DNA of 64,000 nucleotides, taken from NCBI RefSeq assembly GCF_017876595.1, contig NZ_JAGIOG010000001.1, positions 2,666,001-2,730,000 of the forward strand. The letters are read 5' to 3'. The position numbers were made by a program, and so were the translations under genes. Source of the stretch: Aeromicrobium fastidiosum. GTDB taxonomy: Bacteria; Actinomycetota; Actinomycetes; Propionibacteriales; Nocardioidaceae. This document shows positions 1 to 8,682 of the stretch, piece by piece. The notes beneath the pieces are model-generated. The model was not told the origin of the DNA, ran no database searches, and saw nothing but the letters and a program-made list of their open reading frames with translations. Every line of letters starts with the position of its first letter. Position 1 is the first letter of the stretch.

Positions 1-1
1 T

Positions 2-703
2 GACCTCTACGACGCCTCGTCCGACAAGCGCGAGCGCCGCCCCAGCTTCGCCGCGACGCTCGCGACGGTGCTGCTGCCCGTCGTGCTGATGATGGCCAAG
101 GCCTTCGGCGACATCCTGGTCGACGAGGGCACCACGTTGCGCAGCGTCCTCGACTTCATCGGCGAGCCCTTCGTCGCGCTGCTCATCGCCGTGATCGTCG
201 CGATCTTCACGTTCGGCATTGCGACGGGGATGTCGAAGGACGAGGTGTCGGACGTGCTCAGCAGCTCGCTGCCGCCCATCGCGGGCATCATCTTGATCGT
301 CGGCGCGGGCGGCGGCTTCAAGCAGACGCTGATCGACACCGGCATCGCGCAGGTCGTGGCCGAGTTCGTCGAGGACTCCGGCGTCTCGGTGCTGCTCATC
401 GCGTGGCTCGTCGCGGTCGTGATCCGCCTCGCGACCGGATCGGCCACGGTCGCCACGGTCACCGCGGCGGGCATCATGAAGCCGATCGCCGACGGTCTGC
501 CCGCCGGCGAGGTGTCGCTGCTGGTGCTCGCGATCGGTGCCGGGTCGGTGTTCTTCTCGCACGTCAACGACGCCGGCTTCTGGCTCGTCAAGGAGTACTT
601 CGGGCTCTCGGTCGGCCAGACGATCAAGAGCTGGTCGATCATGGAGACGGTGCTGTCCGTGTCGGGTCTCCTCGCGGTGCTGGCGCTCGACGTCGTCATC
701 TGA
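2..703 (+). CDS. GntP-family gluconate/carboxylate:H+ symporter, C-terminal part (5' truncated)
   Basis: The gene enters from outside the window; the open frame runs from base 2 to the TGA at 701-703 (233 residues visible). The protein is almost entirely hydrophobic, with about six membrane segments. The motifs GAGGGFKQTLIDTGI, IRLATGSATVATVTAAG and FSHVNDAGFWLVKEYFG are typical of the C-terminal half of GntP gluconate permeases, which import sugar acids with protons across the cytoplasmic membrane. The exact substrate cannot be read from this half. The gene converges on the cutinase homologue and is separated from it by a hairpin terminator. Confidence 0.88.
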   Translation, partial: DLYDASSDKRERRPSFAATLATVLLPVVLMMAKAFGDILVDEGTTLRSVLDFIGEPFVALLIAVIVAIFTFGIATGMSKDEVSDVLSSSLPPIAGIILIVGAGGGFKQTLIDTGIAQVVAEFVEDSGVSVLLIAWLVAVVIRLATGSATVATVTAAGIMKPIADGLPAGEVSLLVLAIGAGSVFFSHVNDAGFWLVKEYFGLSVGQTIKSWSIMETVLSVSGLLAVLALDVVI

Positions 704-710
704 CGCGCAT

Positions 711-742
711 CGGCCGCACCCATCAGGCGACGGGTGCGGCCG
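711..742. terminator. Bidirectional hairpin terminator between convergent genes
   Basis: An 11-bp perfect stem, CGGCCGCACCC (711-721) with GGGTGCGGCCG (732-742), has a 10-nt loop. It lies just after the GntP stop and before the stop of the opposite-strand cutinase gene. It has no T tract, as is common in high-GC actinobacteria. Confidence 0.65.
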
Positions 743-752
743 GTGACGGACG

Positions 753-1616
753 TCAGTTCACGCGGTAGTCGGAGACCGGGCTCCCGATCGCGGTCGACGG
801 CCCGGGCGAGATGAACTGCTCGTAGCGGGTGTCGTCGTCGACGTACCGCTTGAGCCACGACAGCGTGTGCTTCGCGATCGTGGTGTTCGAGGTGACGGGC
901 GCGAAGTGGCTCGCGCCGCGCAGCTCGAGGTAGGCCTTGCGCTCGGCTCCGCTCAGCGAGTTGTAGAAGGGGATCGAGTGCGAGGTCGTGGGGGCGACGG
1001 TGTCGTTCTGCGCGCCGATCACGAGCGTCGCGGCCTCGACCTCGGGCCAGGTCTTGTCGAGGTTCCATCCCGTCAGCGGCACCGCGGCCTCGAGCGAGCG
1101 ACGCGTCTTGGCGGCCTCGAGCGTGCCTCCACCGCCCATCGAGTGACCGACGACGGCCTGCCGGGTGGCGTCGATGCGCGGGCCGACCGTGCTGTCGCCG
1201 ATGGCCTGGTCGAGGGCGGCGAGCAGCTGGGAGCCGCGGGACGTGGGCTGGTCGTAGCGCGTGGTCGTGTCGATCGTGACGACGACGAAGCCGAACGACG
1301 CCAGGCGCGGCCCGAGCCAGGCGATCGTCGACTGGCTGGCGGTGTAGCCCGGCGAGATCGCGACGACGCCGAACGTCCCGTCGGCCGTGCTGGTGGGGTA
1401 GTAGATGGTGCCGCCGCCGAAGCCGCGGGCGGACAGCGCCGAGATCGTCTTGGTGCTCACGGCGTACGTGCCGCGGGTGGCCTCGATGCTGGTGTTGGTG
1501 GGTGCCGGACCGCGTTGATAGGGGTTGTCGGCGGCGACCGCTGGCGTCGAGGCCAGTGAGCCGATCGTGAGGGCCGCCGCGCTGAGTGCGGCGGCCAGGG
1601 TGCGAGTGATGCGCAT
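753..1616 (-). CDS. Secreted cutinase / polyester hydrolase, PET-hydrolase (TfCut2/LCC-like) family
   Basis: 287 residues with a Sec signal peptide (cleavage near A29 in PAVAAD), so the enzyme is extracellular. The mature start NPYQRGP and the alpha/beta-hydrolase body follow actinobacterial cutinases such as Thermobifida TfCut2 closely (family knowledge). The catalytic triad is Ser159 in GHSMGGGG, Asp205 in QNDTVAP and His237 in ASHFAP. Oxyanion and aromatic-clamp residues are Tyr91, Met160 and Trp184. His213 and Phe217 match cutinases rather than the Ser/Ile pair of Ideonella PETase. There is no cysteine: the C-terminal disulfide of thermophilic cutinases is missing, with Ser270 at one Cys position and a shortened C-terminus. 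GGAAGGA lies upstream of the ATG. Ester hydrolysis is secure; activity on PET is only inferred. Confidence 0.9.
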   Translation of the reverse strand: MRITRTLAAALSAAALTIGSLASTPAVAADNPYQRGPAPTNTSIEATRGTYAVSTKTISALSARGFGGGTIYYPTSTADGTFGVVAISPGYTASQSTIAWLGPRLASFGFVVVTIDTTTRYDQPTSRGSQLLAALDQAIGDSTVGPRIDATRQAVVGHSMGGGGTLEAAKTRRSLEAAVPLTGWNLDKTWPEVEAATLVIGAQNDTVAPTTSHSIPFYNSLSGAERKAYLELRGASHFAPVTSNTTIAKHTLSWLKRYVDDDTRYEQFISPGPSTAIGSPVSDYRVN

Positions 1617-1820
1617 GGTGCTGGTTCCTTCCAGTCGGTGCGACGGCCGACTGGGACAGGTGTCGCAGGATCGCGACGTGGTGCGTCCCCCCGATGTGAC
1701 CGTCGCCAGATGTGTGCCATCAGGATGGAGACAGTCCGCGATCGTGTCAAAGGCCGGGACGTCGGCTACGCCGCGAGCGAACCGTGACATCTGTCGTGGA
1801 GGAACGTCGGTGGGCCGGGC

Positions 1821-1826
1821 TAGCCT
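1821..1826 (+). promoter_or_regulatory. -10 hexamer of a leaderless transcript
   Basis: TAGCCT ends exactly 6 nt before the ATG at 1833, so transcription should begin at or next to the start codon of the ABC exporter operon. No convincing -35 element is visible. Confidence 0.45.
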
Positions 1827-1832
1827 GAGGCC

Positions 1833-3569
1833 ATGCTGATCCCGCTCTTGCGGACGTACCTCGCCCCGTACAAGCGGCCCATCGCGATCGTCCTGTTCTT
1901 CCAGCTCGTCCAGACCCTGGCCAACCTCTACCTGCCGGGCCTCAACGCCGACATCATCGACCGTGGCGTCGTGGTCGGCGACACCGGCTTCATCGTGCGC
2001 ACGGGCCTGGAGATGCTGGCCATCACGGTGCTCCAGGTGGTCTGCACGATCGTCGCGGTCTACTACGGGGCCCGCACCGCGATGGCGCTGGGCCGTGACC
2101 TGCGCGCCGGCGTGTTCAGCAAGGTCGAGACGTTCGCGGCACGCGAGATGACCCAGCTGGGTGCCCCCACGCTCATCACCCGGTCGACCAACGACGTCCA
2201 GCAGGTGCAGCTCATCGTCTTCATGGCGCTGACGCTGCTGGTGACAGCCCCGATCATGTGCTTCGGCGGCATCGCGATGGCGCTGCGGCAGGACGTCGAG
2301 CTGTCGGGTCTGCTGCTGCTCGTCATCCCGGCGCTGGTCATCAGCATCGCCCTGGTGATCCGGCAGATGCGTCCGCTGTTCCGGCTCATGCAGGTCAAGA
2401 TCGACACGATCAACGGCGTCATGCGCGAGCAGATCATGGGCATCCGCGTCATCCGCGCGTTCGTCAAGGAGGACTACGAGGCCGAGCGGTTCGGCGACGC
2501 CAACCGCGACAACATGGAGGTCGCGATCGCGGTCGGCCGGCTCATGGCCATGATGTTCCCGATCGTCATGCTGATCATGAACGTCTCGGTCGTCCTGGCC
2601 ACGTGGTTCGGCGGCTACCGCATCAGCAGCGGCGATCTCGAGGTCGGCACGCTGACGGCGTTCCAGAACTACCTCGTGCAGATCCTGATGTCGGTCATGA
2701 TGGCCACGTTCATGCTGATGCTGTGGCCGCGCGCCGAGGTGTCGGCCGAGCGCATCACCGAGGTGCTCGAGACCGAGCCCAGCGTGCAGGCACCCGCGGA
2801 CGCGCCCCACGTCACGCTCTCCGAAGGACGCATCGACGTCCGTGGGGCGTCGTTCGCCTTCCCGGGTGCCGAGCACGACGTGCTGCACGAGGTCGACCTC
2901 GTCGCGCGTCCGGGCGAGACCACCGCGGTCATCGGCTCGACCGGCAGCGGCAAGTCGACTCTACTGGGGCTCATCCCTCGGCTGTTCGACGCGACGGGCG
3001 GGTCGGTCGAGATCGACGGCCACGACGTCCGCAGCCTCCATCCCGAGGACGTCTGGGCCTCGATCGGCCTGGTGCCCCAACGGCCGTTCCTGTTCTCGGG
3101 CACGGTCGGATCCAACCTGCGCTACGGCCGACCCGATGCCACGGACGACGAGGTGTGGGCCGCGCTCGAGATCGCGCAGGCCAAAGACTTCGTCGAACGG
3201 ATGCCCGAGAGGCTCGATGCGCCGATCGCCCAGGGTGGGTCCAACGTGTCGGGCGGCCAGCGCCAGCGGCTCGCGATCGCCCGCGCGATCATCAAGCGTC
3301 CGCCCATCTACCTGTTCGACGACTCGTTCTCGGCGCTCGACTACGGCACCGACGCGGCTCTGCGCGCAGCCCTTCGCCCCGTCACCGCCCAGTCGGCTGT
3401 CGTCATCGTGGCGCAGCGGGTCTCGACGATCCGCTCGGCCGACCGCATCGTGGTGCTCGACGAGGGGCGCGTCGTCGGCACCGGCACGCACGCCGATCTG
3501 ATGGACGGCTGCGACGTCTACCGCGAGATCGTCCTGTCGCAGCTGACCCTCGAGGAGGCGAGCGCATGA
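1833..3569 (+). CDS. Heterodimeric ABC exporter, subunit 1 (degenerate ATP site half)
   Basis: 578 residues: six-helix type I exporter membrane domain (about 1-310), then a nucleotide-binding domain. Walker A VIGSTGSGKST is near residue 367 and the signature VSGGQRQ near 472 is canonical. Walker B is YLFDD, with Asp instead of the catalytic Glu, and the switch His is Gln (VIVAQR, about 528). These are the changes of the non-hydrolysing site in asymmetric exporters such as TM287/288 or BmrCD. The stop overlaps the start of subunit 2 (ATGA), so the two are co-translated. Mycobacterial Rv1273c-like proteins are the nearest relatives I recall. The substrate (drug, lipid or peptide) is unknown. 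Confidence 0.9.
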   Translation: MLIPLLRTYLAPYKRPIAIVLFFQLVQTLANLYLPGLNADIIDRGVVVGDTGFIVRTGLEMLAITVLQVVCTIVAVYYGARTAMALGRDLRAGVFSKVETFAAREMTQLGAPTLITRSTNDVQQVQLIVFMALTLLVTAPIMCFGGIAMALRQDVELSGLLLLVIPALVISIALVIRQMRPLFRLMQVKIDTINGVMREQIMGIRVIRAFVKEDYEAERFGDANRDNMEVAIAVGRLMAMMFPIVMLIMNVSVVLATWFGGYRISSGDLEVGTLTAFQNYLVQILMSVMMATFMLMLWPRAEVSAERITEVLETEPSVQAPADAPHVTLSEGRIDVRGASFAFPGAEHDVLHEVDLVARPGETTAVIGSTGSGKSTLLGLIPRLFDATGGSVEIDGHDVRSLHPEDVWASIGLVPQRPFLFSGTVGSNLRYGRPDATDDEVWAALEIAQAKDFVERMPERLDAPIAQGGSNVSGGQRQRLAIARAIIKRPPIYLFDDSFSALDYGTDAALRAALRPVTAQSAVVIVAQRVSTIRSADRIVVLDEGRVVGTGTHADLMDGCDVYREIVLSQLTLEEASA

Positions 3570-5488
3570 GCGGGGCACGGCCGGGCGGACCGGCGCTGGC
3601 CGGCATGGGCATGGGTCCGCAACGCGCGCGCGACTTCAAGGGCACGTTGCGGCGCCTGGCCGATCGGCTGCTGCGCGAGCGGATGCTGGTGTGGGGGCTC
3701 GTGTTGTTCGGCGTGCTGGCCACGTCGTTGTCGGTCGTGGGCCCGAAGGTGCTGGGTCATGCCACCGACATCGTCTTCACGGGCTACCTGTCGGACCAGT
3801 TCCCCGACGGTGCCACCAAGGCCGAGGTCGTGGCCAAGCTGCGGGCCGAGGGCAACGACCAGCTGGCCTCGCTCGTGGGCTCGGTCGACCTGAAGCCCGG
3901 CTCGGGCATCGACTTCACGAGCCTGTCGTGGGTGCTCGGGGGAGTGCTCGTCCTCTACGTGCTCGCCTCGCTGCTGCAGTGGTTCCAGGGCCGCATCACG
4001 ACCGTCGTCGTCCAGCACACCGTGGCCGATCTGCGCAACGACGTCGAGGCCAAGCTCAACCGCATGCCGCTGGCCTACTTCGACCGCACCGAGCGGGGCG
4101 AGGTGCTCTCGCGCACGACCAACGACATCGACAACATCGCGCAGTCCTTCCAGCAGACCATGAGCCAGCTGCTCACCTCGGTGCTGATGGTCATCGGCAC
4201 GCTGACCATGATGATCGTCATCTCGCCGCTGCTGGCCCTGGTCGCGGTCGTCACGATCCCGCTGGCCTTCGTCATCACCAAGGCCGTCACGAAGCGCTCG
4301 CAGCCCCAGTTCGTCAAGCAGTGGACCAGCACGGGCCGCCTCAACGGTCACATCGAAGAGGTCTTCACTGGCCACGACGTGGTCAAGGTGTTCGGGCGCC
4401 AGGAGGAGGCGCGGGCCGAGTTCGACCAGCGCAACGACGCGGTGTTCGGGGCGTCGTTCAAGGCGCAGTTCATCTCGGGCGTCGTCCAGCCCGTCATGAT
4501 GTTCGTCGCCAACATCAACTACGTGCTCGTCGCGGTGATCGGCGGCCTGCGCGTCGCGTCGGGCTCGCTCAGCATCGGCGACGTGCAGGCGTTCATCCAG
4601 TACTCGCGCCAGTTCACGCAGCCGCTCACGCAGGTCGCCGCGATGATCCAGGTGCTGCAGTCGGGCGTCGCGTCCGCCGAGCGGGTCTTCGCCCTGCTCG
4701 ACGAGGACGAGGAGCGCCCCGACGAGGTCGGTGCCCCGTTCCCCGATCCCGTGCGCGGACGCGTCGTGTTCGAGGACGTCTCGTTCTCGTACACGGCCGA
4801 CGAGCCGCTGATCGACCACCTCGATCTCGTCGCCGAGCCCGGCCAGACCGTCGCGATCGTCGGGCCGACGGGTGCCGGCAAGACGACCCTGACCAATCTG
4901 GTGCTGCGCTTCTACGACCTCGACGGGGGACGCATCACGCTCGACGGCGTCGACATCGCCCGCATGGATCGCGGGCCGCTGCGTCGCAACTTCGGCGTCG
5001 TGCTGCAGGACACGTGGCTGTTCAACGGCACGATCCGCGAGAACATCGCCTACGGTGCCGACGGCGCGACCGAGGAGCAGATCATGGCGGCGGCAGAGGC
5101 GGCGTTCGTCGACCATTTCGTGCGCACGCTGCCCGACGGCTACGACACCGTGATCGACGACGAGGGCACCAACGTCAGCGCCGGACAGCGCCAGCTGCTG
5201 ACGATCGCACGGGCCTTCCTGGCCGATCCGTCGATCCTCGTGCTCGACGAGGCCACGAGCTCGGTCGACACCCGCACCGAGTCGCTCGTGCAGGGAGCGA
5301 TGGAGCAGCTGCGTGCCGGCCGGACGTCGTTCGTCATCGCGCACCGACTGTCGACGATCCGCGATGCCGACCACATCGTCGTGATGGAGGAGGGGCACAT
5401 CGTCGAGCAGGGCACCCACGACTCCCTGCGCGAGGCGGGGGGAGCGTACGAGCGCCTCTACTCGGCGCAGTTCACCGCGTCCGCCTGA
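3566..5488 (+). CDS. Heterodimeric ABC exporter, subunit 2 (catalytic ATP site half)
   Basis: 640 residues. The ATG at 3566 overlaps the previous stop by 4 bp and follows GAGGAGG. A cytoplasmic N-terminal tail leads into a six-helix exporter domain with a long insertion after helix 1, then the nucleotide-binding domain. Walker A VGPTGAGKTT is near residue 432, Walker B ILVLDEATSSVD has the catalytic Glu, and the switch His is in FVIAHRLST near 593. Its signature is SAGQR rather than SGGQ, so it pairs with the degenerate Walker motifs of subunit 1. The complex should therefore have one active and one regulatory ATP site. Confidence 0.9.
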   Translation: MSGARPGGPALAGMGMGPQRARDFKGTLRRLADRLLRERMLVWGLVLFGVLATSLSVVGPKVLGHATDIVFTGYLSDQFPDGATKAEVVAKLRAEGNDQLASLVGSVDLKPGSGIDFTSLSWVLGGVLVLYVLASLLQWFQGRITTVVVQHTVADLRNDVEAKLNRMPLAYFDRTERGEVLSRTTNDIDNIAQSFQQTMSQLLTSVLMVIGTLTMMIVISPLLALVAVVTIPLAFVITKAVTKRSQPQFVKQWTSTGRLNGHIEEVFTGHDVVKVFGRQEEARAEFDQRNDAVFGASFKAQFISGVVQPVMMFVANINYVLVAVIGGLRVASGSLSIGDVQAFIQYSRQFTQPLTQVAAMIQVLQSGVASAERVFALLDEDEERPDEVGAPFPDPVRGRVVFEDVSFSYTADEPLIDHLDLVAEPGQTVAIVGPTGAGKTTLTNLVLRFYDLDGGRITLDGVDIARMDRGPLRRNFGVVLQDTWLFNGTIRENIAYGADGATEEQIMAAAEAAFVDHFVRTLPDGYDTVIDDEGTNVSAGQRQLLTIARAFLADPSILVLDEATSSVDTRTESLVQGAMEQLRAGRTSFVIAHRLSTIRDADHIVVMEEGHIVEQGTHDSLREAGGAYERLYSAQFTASA

Positions 5489-5553
5489 CGGCGGCTCACC
5501 TGCCGGAGCTCACCTCAGGGGGGCCCCACGACCACGCCGTGCTGACGACCTGG

Positions 5554-5910
5554 TCAGTCGGCCAGGAAGGCGGCGACGCGGTCCTTCGGGCGCCCGATGA
5601 CGGCCCGGTCACCGCGCACGAGCACCGGGCGCTGCATGAGCCGCGGGTGCTCGACCAGGAGGTCGGCGACGGCGTCGACCGTGGTGAAGTCGTCGGCGTC
5701 CAGACCGAGTCCACGGAAGAAGCCGTCCTTGCGCACCAGATCGGCCGGCGGGTCCTCGAGCCGTCCGAGCAGGGTGACCAGCTCGTCGCGGCTGAGGGGC
5801 TCCTTGAGGTACTGCACGACGTGAGCCTGCAGGCCAGTGGCCGCGACCTCCTCGACGGCGTGGCGCGAGGTCGAGCAGCCGGTGTGGTGCAGCACGGTCA
5901 GATCAGCCAT
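5554..5910 (-). CDS. ArsC/Spx-like thioredoxin-fold protein (arsenate reductase family)
   Basis: 118 residues, the usual length for this family. The N-terminal beta strand ends in HHTGCSTSR with the active Cys12, and the C-terminal motif RPVLVRGDRAVIGRP is the conserved RPI/V loop of ArsC-type glutaredoxin-coupled reductases. A genuine arsenate reductase is possible, but no ars operon gene is near, and YffB-like members have other thiol roles. TAGGAT lies 6 nt before the ATG, suggesting a leaderless transcript. Confidence 0.78.
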   Translation of the reverse strand: MADLTVLHHTGCSTSRHAVEEVAATGLQAHVVQYLKEPLSRDELVTLLGRLEDPPADLVRKDGFFRGLGLDADDFTTVDAVADLLVEHPRLMQRPVLVRGDRAVIGRPKDRVAAFLAD

Positions 5911-5965
5911 GTGCAGATCCTACGGCGGTGTCACGCCGTCGACGGGCCGGTGCTCGTCGGGGCCG

Positions 5966-6313
5966 TCAGGCCTTCTTGACGACGCTCGACTTCAGCTGCA
6001 TGGGGCCGAACCCCGGCACCTTGCAGTCGATGTCGTGGTCGCCGACGCCGTCGACCAGCCGGATGTTGCGCACCTTGGTGCCGACCTTGATCGACAGCGA
6101 CTGGCCCTTGACCTTGAGGTCCTTGACGACCGTCACGGTGTCGCCGTCGGTGAGCACGGTGCCGAAGGCGTCCTTGACGACAGCACCCGCGAGCTCGTCC
6201 GGTGCCACCGCCTCGTCAACTGACCACTCGTGCGCGCACTCGGGGCACACCAGCAGCGCGCCCATCTCGTAGGTGTAGGCACTGGAGCAGGACGGGCAGG
6301 CGGGCAGGTTCAT
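5966..6313 (-). CDS. yjdM: YjdM/PhnA-type zinc-ribbon protein
   Basis: 115 residues. The N-terminal zinc ribbon has CPSC and CPEC pairs (residues about 6-27), followed by the conserved DSNG-like beta domain ([22 protein letters not shown]) and C-terminal [14 protein letters not shown]. This is the family once called alkylphosphonate utilisation protein PhnA and now YjdM; its biochemical role is unproven and no phosphonate genes are nearby. TAGCCT lies 6 nt before the ATG on this strand, so the transcript is probably leaderless. Confidence 0.85.
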   Translation of the reverse strand: MNLPACPSCSSAYTYEMGALLVCPECAHEWSVDEAVAPDELAGAVVKDAFGTVLTDGDTVTVVKDLKVKGQSLSIKVGTKVRNIRLVDGVGDHDIDCKVPGFGPMQLKSSVVKKA

Positions 6314-6365
6314 GGGGTGAGGCTATCGAGCCGTGGGAGCATCCCGGACCGCGCTGCGGCCCGAA

Positions 6366-6395
6366 TTGGAGCCGGGCGGTCGGGTCTGGCAGAAT
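6366..6395 (+). promoter_or_regulatory. Probable sigma-A promoter of the rpsP operon
   Basis: TTGGAG (6366-6371) and CAGAAT (6390-6395) are 18 bp apart, upstream of a leader of roughly 125 nt before rpsP. The leader contains GAGGAG at 6511-6516 as the ribosome binding site. Assigned from sequence only. Confidence 0.45.
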
Positions 6396-6527
6396 GACCC
6401 CTTGCGTCCGGTTCGCACGGAGACCCTCTCATCTTCGCGCCGTCCGGCTCACCGATCTCGTCGGTCGTGTCCCCACGCGGCACCGACAGCTCAACCACTT
6501 TCATACATCTGAGGAGACACCACACTC

Positions 6528-7001
6528 GTGGCAGTCAAGATTCGCCTGAAGCGCATGGGCAAGATCCGCACCCCGTTCTACCGCGTCGTCATCGCCGACT
6601 CGCGCACCAAGCGCGACGGTCGTGTGATCGAGGAGATCGGCACGTACAACCCGAAGGCCGAGCCCTCGATCATCACGATCGACGGCGAGCGCGCGCAGTA
6701 CTGGCTCGGAGTCGGCGCTCAGCCGACCGAGGCCGTCGCCGCCCTGCTCAAGATCACGGGCGACATCGGTGGCAAGAACACCATGAAGTTCGCCGACGAG
6801 AAGCGCAGCAAGGAAGACATCTTCCAGGACGCGCTCAAGGAGCTCCACAGCGAGCCCAAGACCGACGCGGTCACCAAGAAGGCCGCTGCCAAGAAGGCAG
6901 AGCCCAAGGCTGACGAGCCCAAGGCCGAGGAGCCCAAGGCCGAGGAGCCCAAGGCTGACGAGGCCAAGGCCGACGACGCTGCTGACGAGGCCAAGGCCTG
7001 A
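6528..7001 (+). CDS. rpsP: 30S ribosomal protein S16 with long charged C-terminal extension
   Basis: 157 residues from GTG. The first 85 or so are a typical S16 ([40 protein letters not shown]). The rest is a lysine/glutamate/alanine-rich tail ending in five near-identical EPKA(D/E) units, longer than the compact S16 of most bacteria. S16 helps assemble the 30S body. It is the first gene of the rpsP-khpA-rimM-trmD operon, with 2 bp to khpA. Confidence 0.96.
   Translation: MAVKIRLKRMGKIRTPFYRVVIADSRTKRDGRVIEEIGTYNPKAEPSIITIDGERAQYWLGVGAQPTEAVAALLKITGDIGGKNTMKFADEKRSKEDIFQDALKELHSEPKTDAVTKKAAAKKAEPKADEPKAEEPKAEEPKADEAKADDAADEAKA
6900..6974 (+). repeat. Five 15-bp tandem units inside the rpsP tail
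   Basis: In-frame tandem copies of GAGCCCAAGGCYGAS occupy 6900-6914, 6915-6929, 6930-6944, 6945-6959 and 6960-6974 (the last begins GAGGCC). They encode E-P/A-K-A-D/E repeats. Such a minisatellite can gain or lose units without shifting the frame. Confidence 0.85.
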
Positions 7002-7003
7002 TC

Positions 7004-7255
7004 GTGGCCGCCCCGATCATCGAGGTCATCGAGCACCTCGTCTCCGGCATCGTCGATCATCCTGACGATGTCACCGTCCGCGCCAAGCAGACGCGTGGAG
7101 GCGAGCTGTTCGAGGTCCGGGTCAATCCCGAAGACCTCGGCAAGGTCATCGGCCGCCAGGGCCGCACGGCCACAGCCATCCGCAAGGTCGCAGGTGCCAT
7201 CGCCGGTCGTGGCGGGGCACGGATCGACTTCGTGGACGTCGACCGTCGTAGCTGA
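7004..7255 (+). CDS. khpA: KH-domain RNA-binding protein KhpA
   Basis: 83 residues from GTG, 2 bp after rpsP. It is a single type II KH domain with the GKVIGRQGRTATAIR loop that grips RNA. KhpA (often with KhpB) binds many small RNAs and mRNAs, and in several Gram-positives affects division and translation. Its position between rpsP and rimM is conserved in actinobacteria. Confidence 0.93.
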   Translation: MAAPIIEVIEHLVSGIVDHPDDVTVRAKQTRGGELFEVRVNPEDLGKVIGRQGRTATAIRKVAGAIAGRGGARIDFVDVDRRS

Positions 7256-7265
7256 CGGCACCGGC

Positions 7266-7817
7266 ATGCACGTCGTCATCGGCCGGATCGGTCGTGCCCA
7301 CGGCATCCGTGGTGAGCTGAACGTCGACATCCGCACAGACGAGCCCGACCGGCGTTTCGCCCCGGGCTCGTCTGTCGTCTGCGGCAGCCGTACGCTCACC
7401 GTCGCCTCGGCACGTCACCACGGCGGACGCCTCGTGGTGGCGTTCGCAGAGGTTCCCGACCGCAACGCCGCCGAGCTGCTGCATGGCACGGTGCTCGAGG
7501 CCGTCGTCGACCCCGACGACACCCCAGACGACCCCGACGAGTTCTACGACCACCAGCTGGTCGGGCTCGAGGTCCGCGGAGAGGGAGCACCCGACGGCGA
7601 CCACGTCGTGGTCGGCACCGTCACGGGTCTGGTGCACCTGCCCCACCAAGACACATTGACCGTCGACATCGACGGCCGCGAGGTGTTCATCCCGTTCGTC
7701 ACAGAGCTCGTGCCGGTCGTCGACGTGGCCGGCGGGTTCGTGACCGTCAAGGACGTCGAGGGCCTGCTCGACCCGTCGCGCGCCGAGAACGCCGCGTCCG
7801 ACCTCGTCGGTGACTGA
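7266..7817 (+). CDS. rimM: 16S rRNA processing protein RimM
   Basis: 183 residues. The N-terminal barrel ([22 protein letters not shown]) and C-terminal PRC barrel ([24 protein letters not shown]) are both present. RimM assists maturation of the 30S head around S19. The ATG at 7266 gives the canonical N-terminus and lies 10 bp after khpA; the open frame extends upstream but only across khpA. An acidic linker ([11 protein letters not shown]) joins the domains. Confidence 0.95.
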   Translation: MHVVIGRIGRAHGIRGELNVDIRTDEPDRRFAPGSSVVCGSRTLTVASARHHGGRLVVAFAEVPDRNAAELLHGTVLEAVVDPDDTPDDPDEFYDHQLVGLEVRGEGAPDGDHVVVGTVTGLVHLPHQDTLTVDIDGREVFIPFVTELVPVVDVAGGFVTVKDVEGLLDPSRAENAASDLVGD

Positions 7818-7818
7818 G

Positions 7819-8499
7819 ATGCGCATCGACGTCATCTCGATCTTCCCGGCCTACCTCGACGCGCTGCAACTGTCGCTCGCGGGCAAGGCCCAGAGCTCGG
7901 GTCTGCTGCAGATCGCGACGCACGACCTTCGCGAGTTCACGCACGACCGGCACCACAGCGTCGACGACACCCCGTACGGCGGGGGTGCGGGCATGGTCAT
8001 GAAGCCGCAGCCGTGGGGCGAAGCGCTCGACGCCCTGACGTCCGACGAGGCCGTCGTGGTCGTGCCGACGCCGTCCGGCACACCGTTCACGCAGCGCATC
8101 GCCGAGCGGCTGAGCGGCGAGCAGCACCTCGTGTTCGCGTGCGGCCGCTACGAGGGCATCGACCAGCGCGTCATCGACGAGGCGGGTGCCCGGTGGCGCG
8201 TCGAGGAGATCTCGCTGGGCGACTTCGTCCTCAACGGGGGAGAGGTCGCGGCGCTCGCGATCATCGAGGCGGTCGTGCGGCTGGTGCCCGGCTTCATGGG
8301 CAACCCGGCGTCGCTCGTCGAGGAGTCGCACGGCGCCGACAACCTGCTCGAGTACCCCGTCTACACCAAGCCGGCGTCGTGGCGCGGTCGTGACGTGCCG
8401 GGCGTCCTGCTCTCGGGCAATCACGCGGCCATCGCCGCCTGGCGGCGCGAACAGGCAGTCGAACGGACGCGTCAGCGTCGCCCCGAGCTGCTCGACTGA
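7819..8499 (+). CDS. trmD: tRNA (guanine37-N1)-methyltransferase TrmD
   Basis: 226 residues with the SPOUT trefoil-knot motifs: [30 protein letters not shown], and [14 protein letters not shown] around the SAM-binding knot. It methylates G37 of tRNAs to prevent +1 frameshifting. The ATG at 7819 ([10 protein letters not shown]) matches family N-termini and follows the rimM stop by 1 bp. A GTG at 7810, overlapping rimM, would add three residues. rplS normally follows; here amtB intervenes. Confidence 0.95.
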   Translation: MRIDVISIFPAYLDALQLSLAGKAQSSGLLQIATHDLREFTHDRHHSVDDTPYGGGAGMVMKPQPWGEALDALTSDEAVVVVPTPSGTPFTQRIAERLSGEQHLVFACGRYEGIDQRVIDEAGARWRVEEISLGDFVLNGGEVAALAIIEAVVRLVPGFMGNPASLVEESHGADNLLEYPVYTKPASWRGRDVPGVLLSGNHAAIAAWRREQAVERTRQRRPELLD

Positions 8500-8528
8500 C
8501 ACGTCTCGGCATGCACCGGCACGCGGGC

Positions 8529-8575
8529 GTGACACGGAATTAACACGAACCGTGATCACGTAACACCAGCGTGAT
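8529..8575 (+). promoter_or_regulatory. Candidate nitrogen-control region upstream of amtB
   Basis: This AT-richer stretch holds GTGAC-N6-TTAAC (8529-8544) and GTAAC-N6-GTGAT (8560-8575) flanking the perfect palindrome CGTGATCACG (8551-8560). The GTNAC-N6 half-site spacing resembles GlnR boxes of actinobacteria, and an ammonium transporter is a classic GlnR target. The match is partial and unproven. Confidence 0.3.
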
Positions 8576-8682
8576 CCTCAGGCAAGCCTCAGAAAACCTC
8601 TCGCCGCCACAGTGGCACTGCACTGAGCGCAGCAACGTTGCTGTCCGCTCGGCCGGCTCGCCCCCCACGAGAGGTATTTCGC

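Noticed and set aside
753..2888. Long minus-strand open frame running from the cutinase gene through the exporter gene
   Set aside because: Only the part from the ATG at 1616 has a signal peptide and family similarity; the upstream part is antisense to a clear ABC transporter and has shadow-frame composition.
3518..5419. 633-codon minus-strand open frame antisense to exporter subunit 2
   Set aside because: It is rich in Arg/His/Asp as expected of the complement of a GC-rich gene, with no recognisable domain.
5554..5910. Arsenic resistance locus
   Set aside because: A single ArsC-like gene with no arsR, arsB/acr3 or arsM nearby; a generic thioredoxin-fold call is safer.
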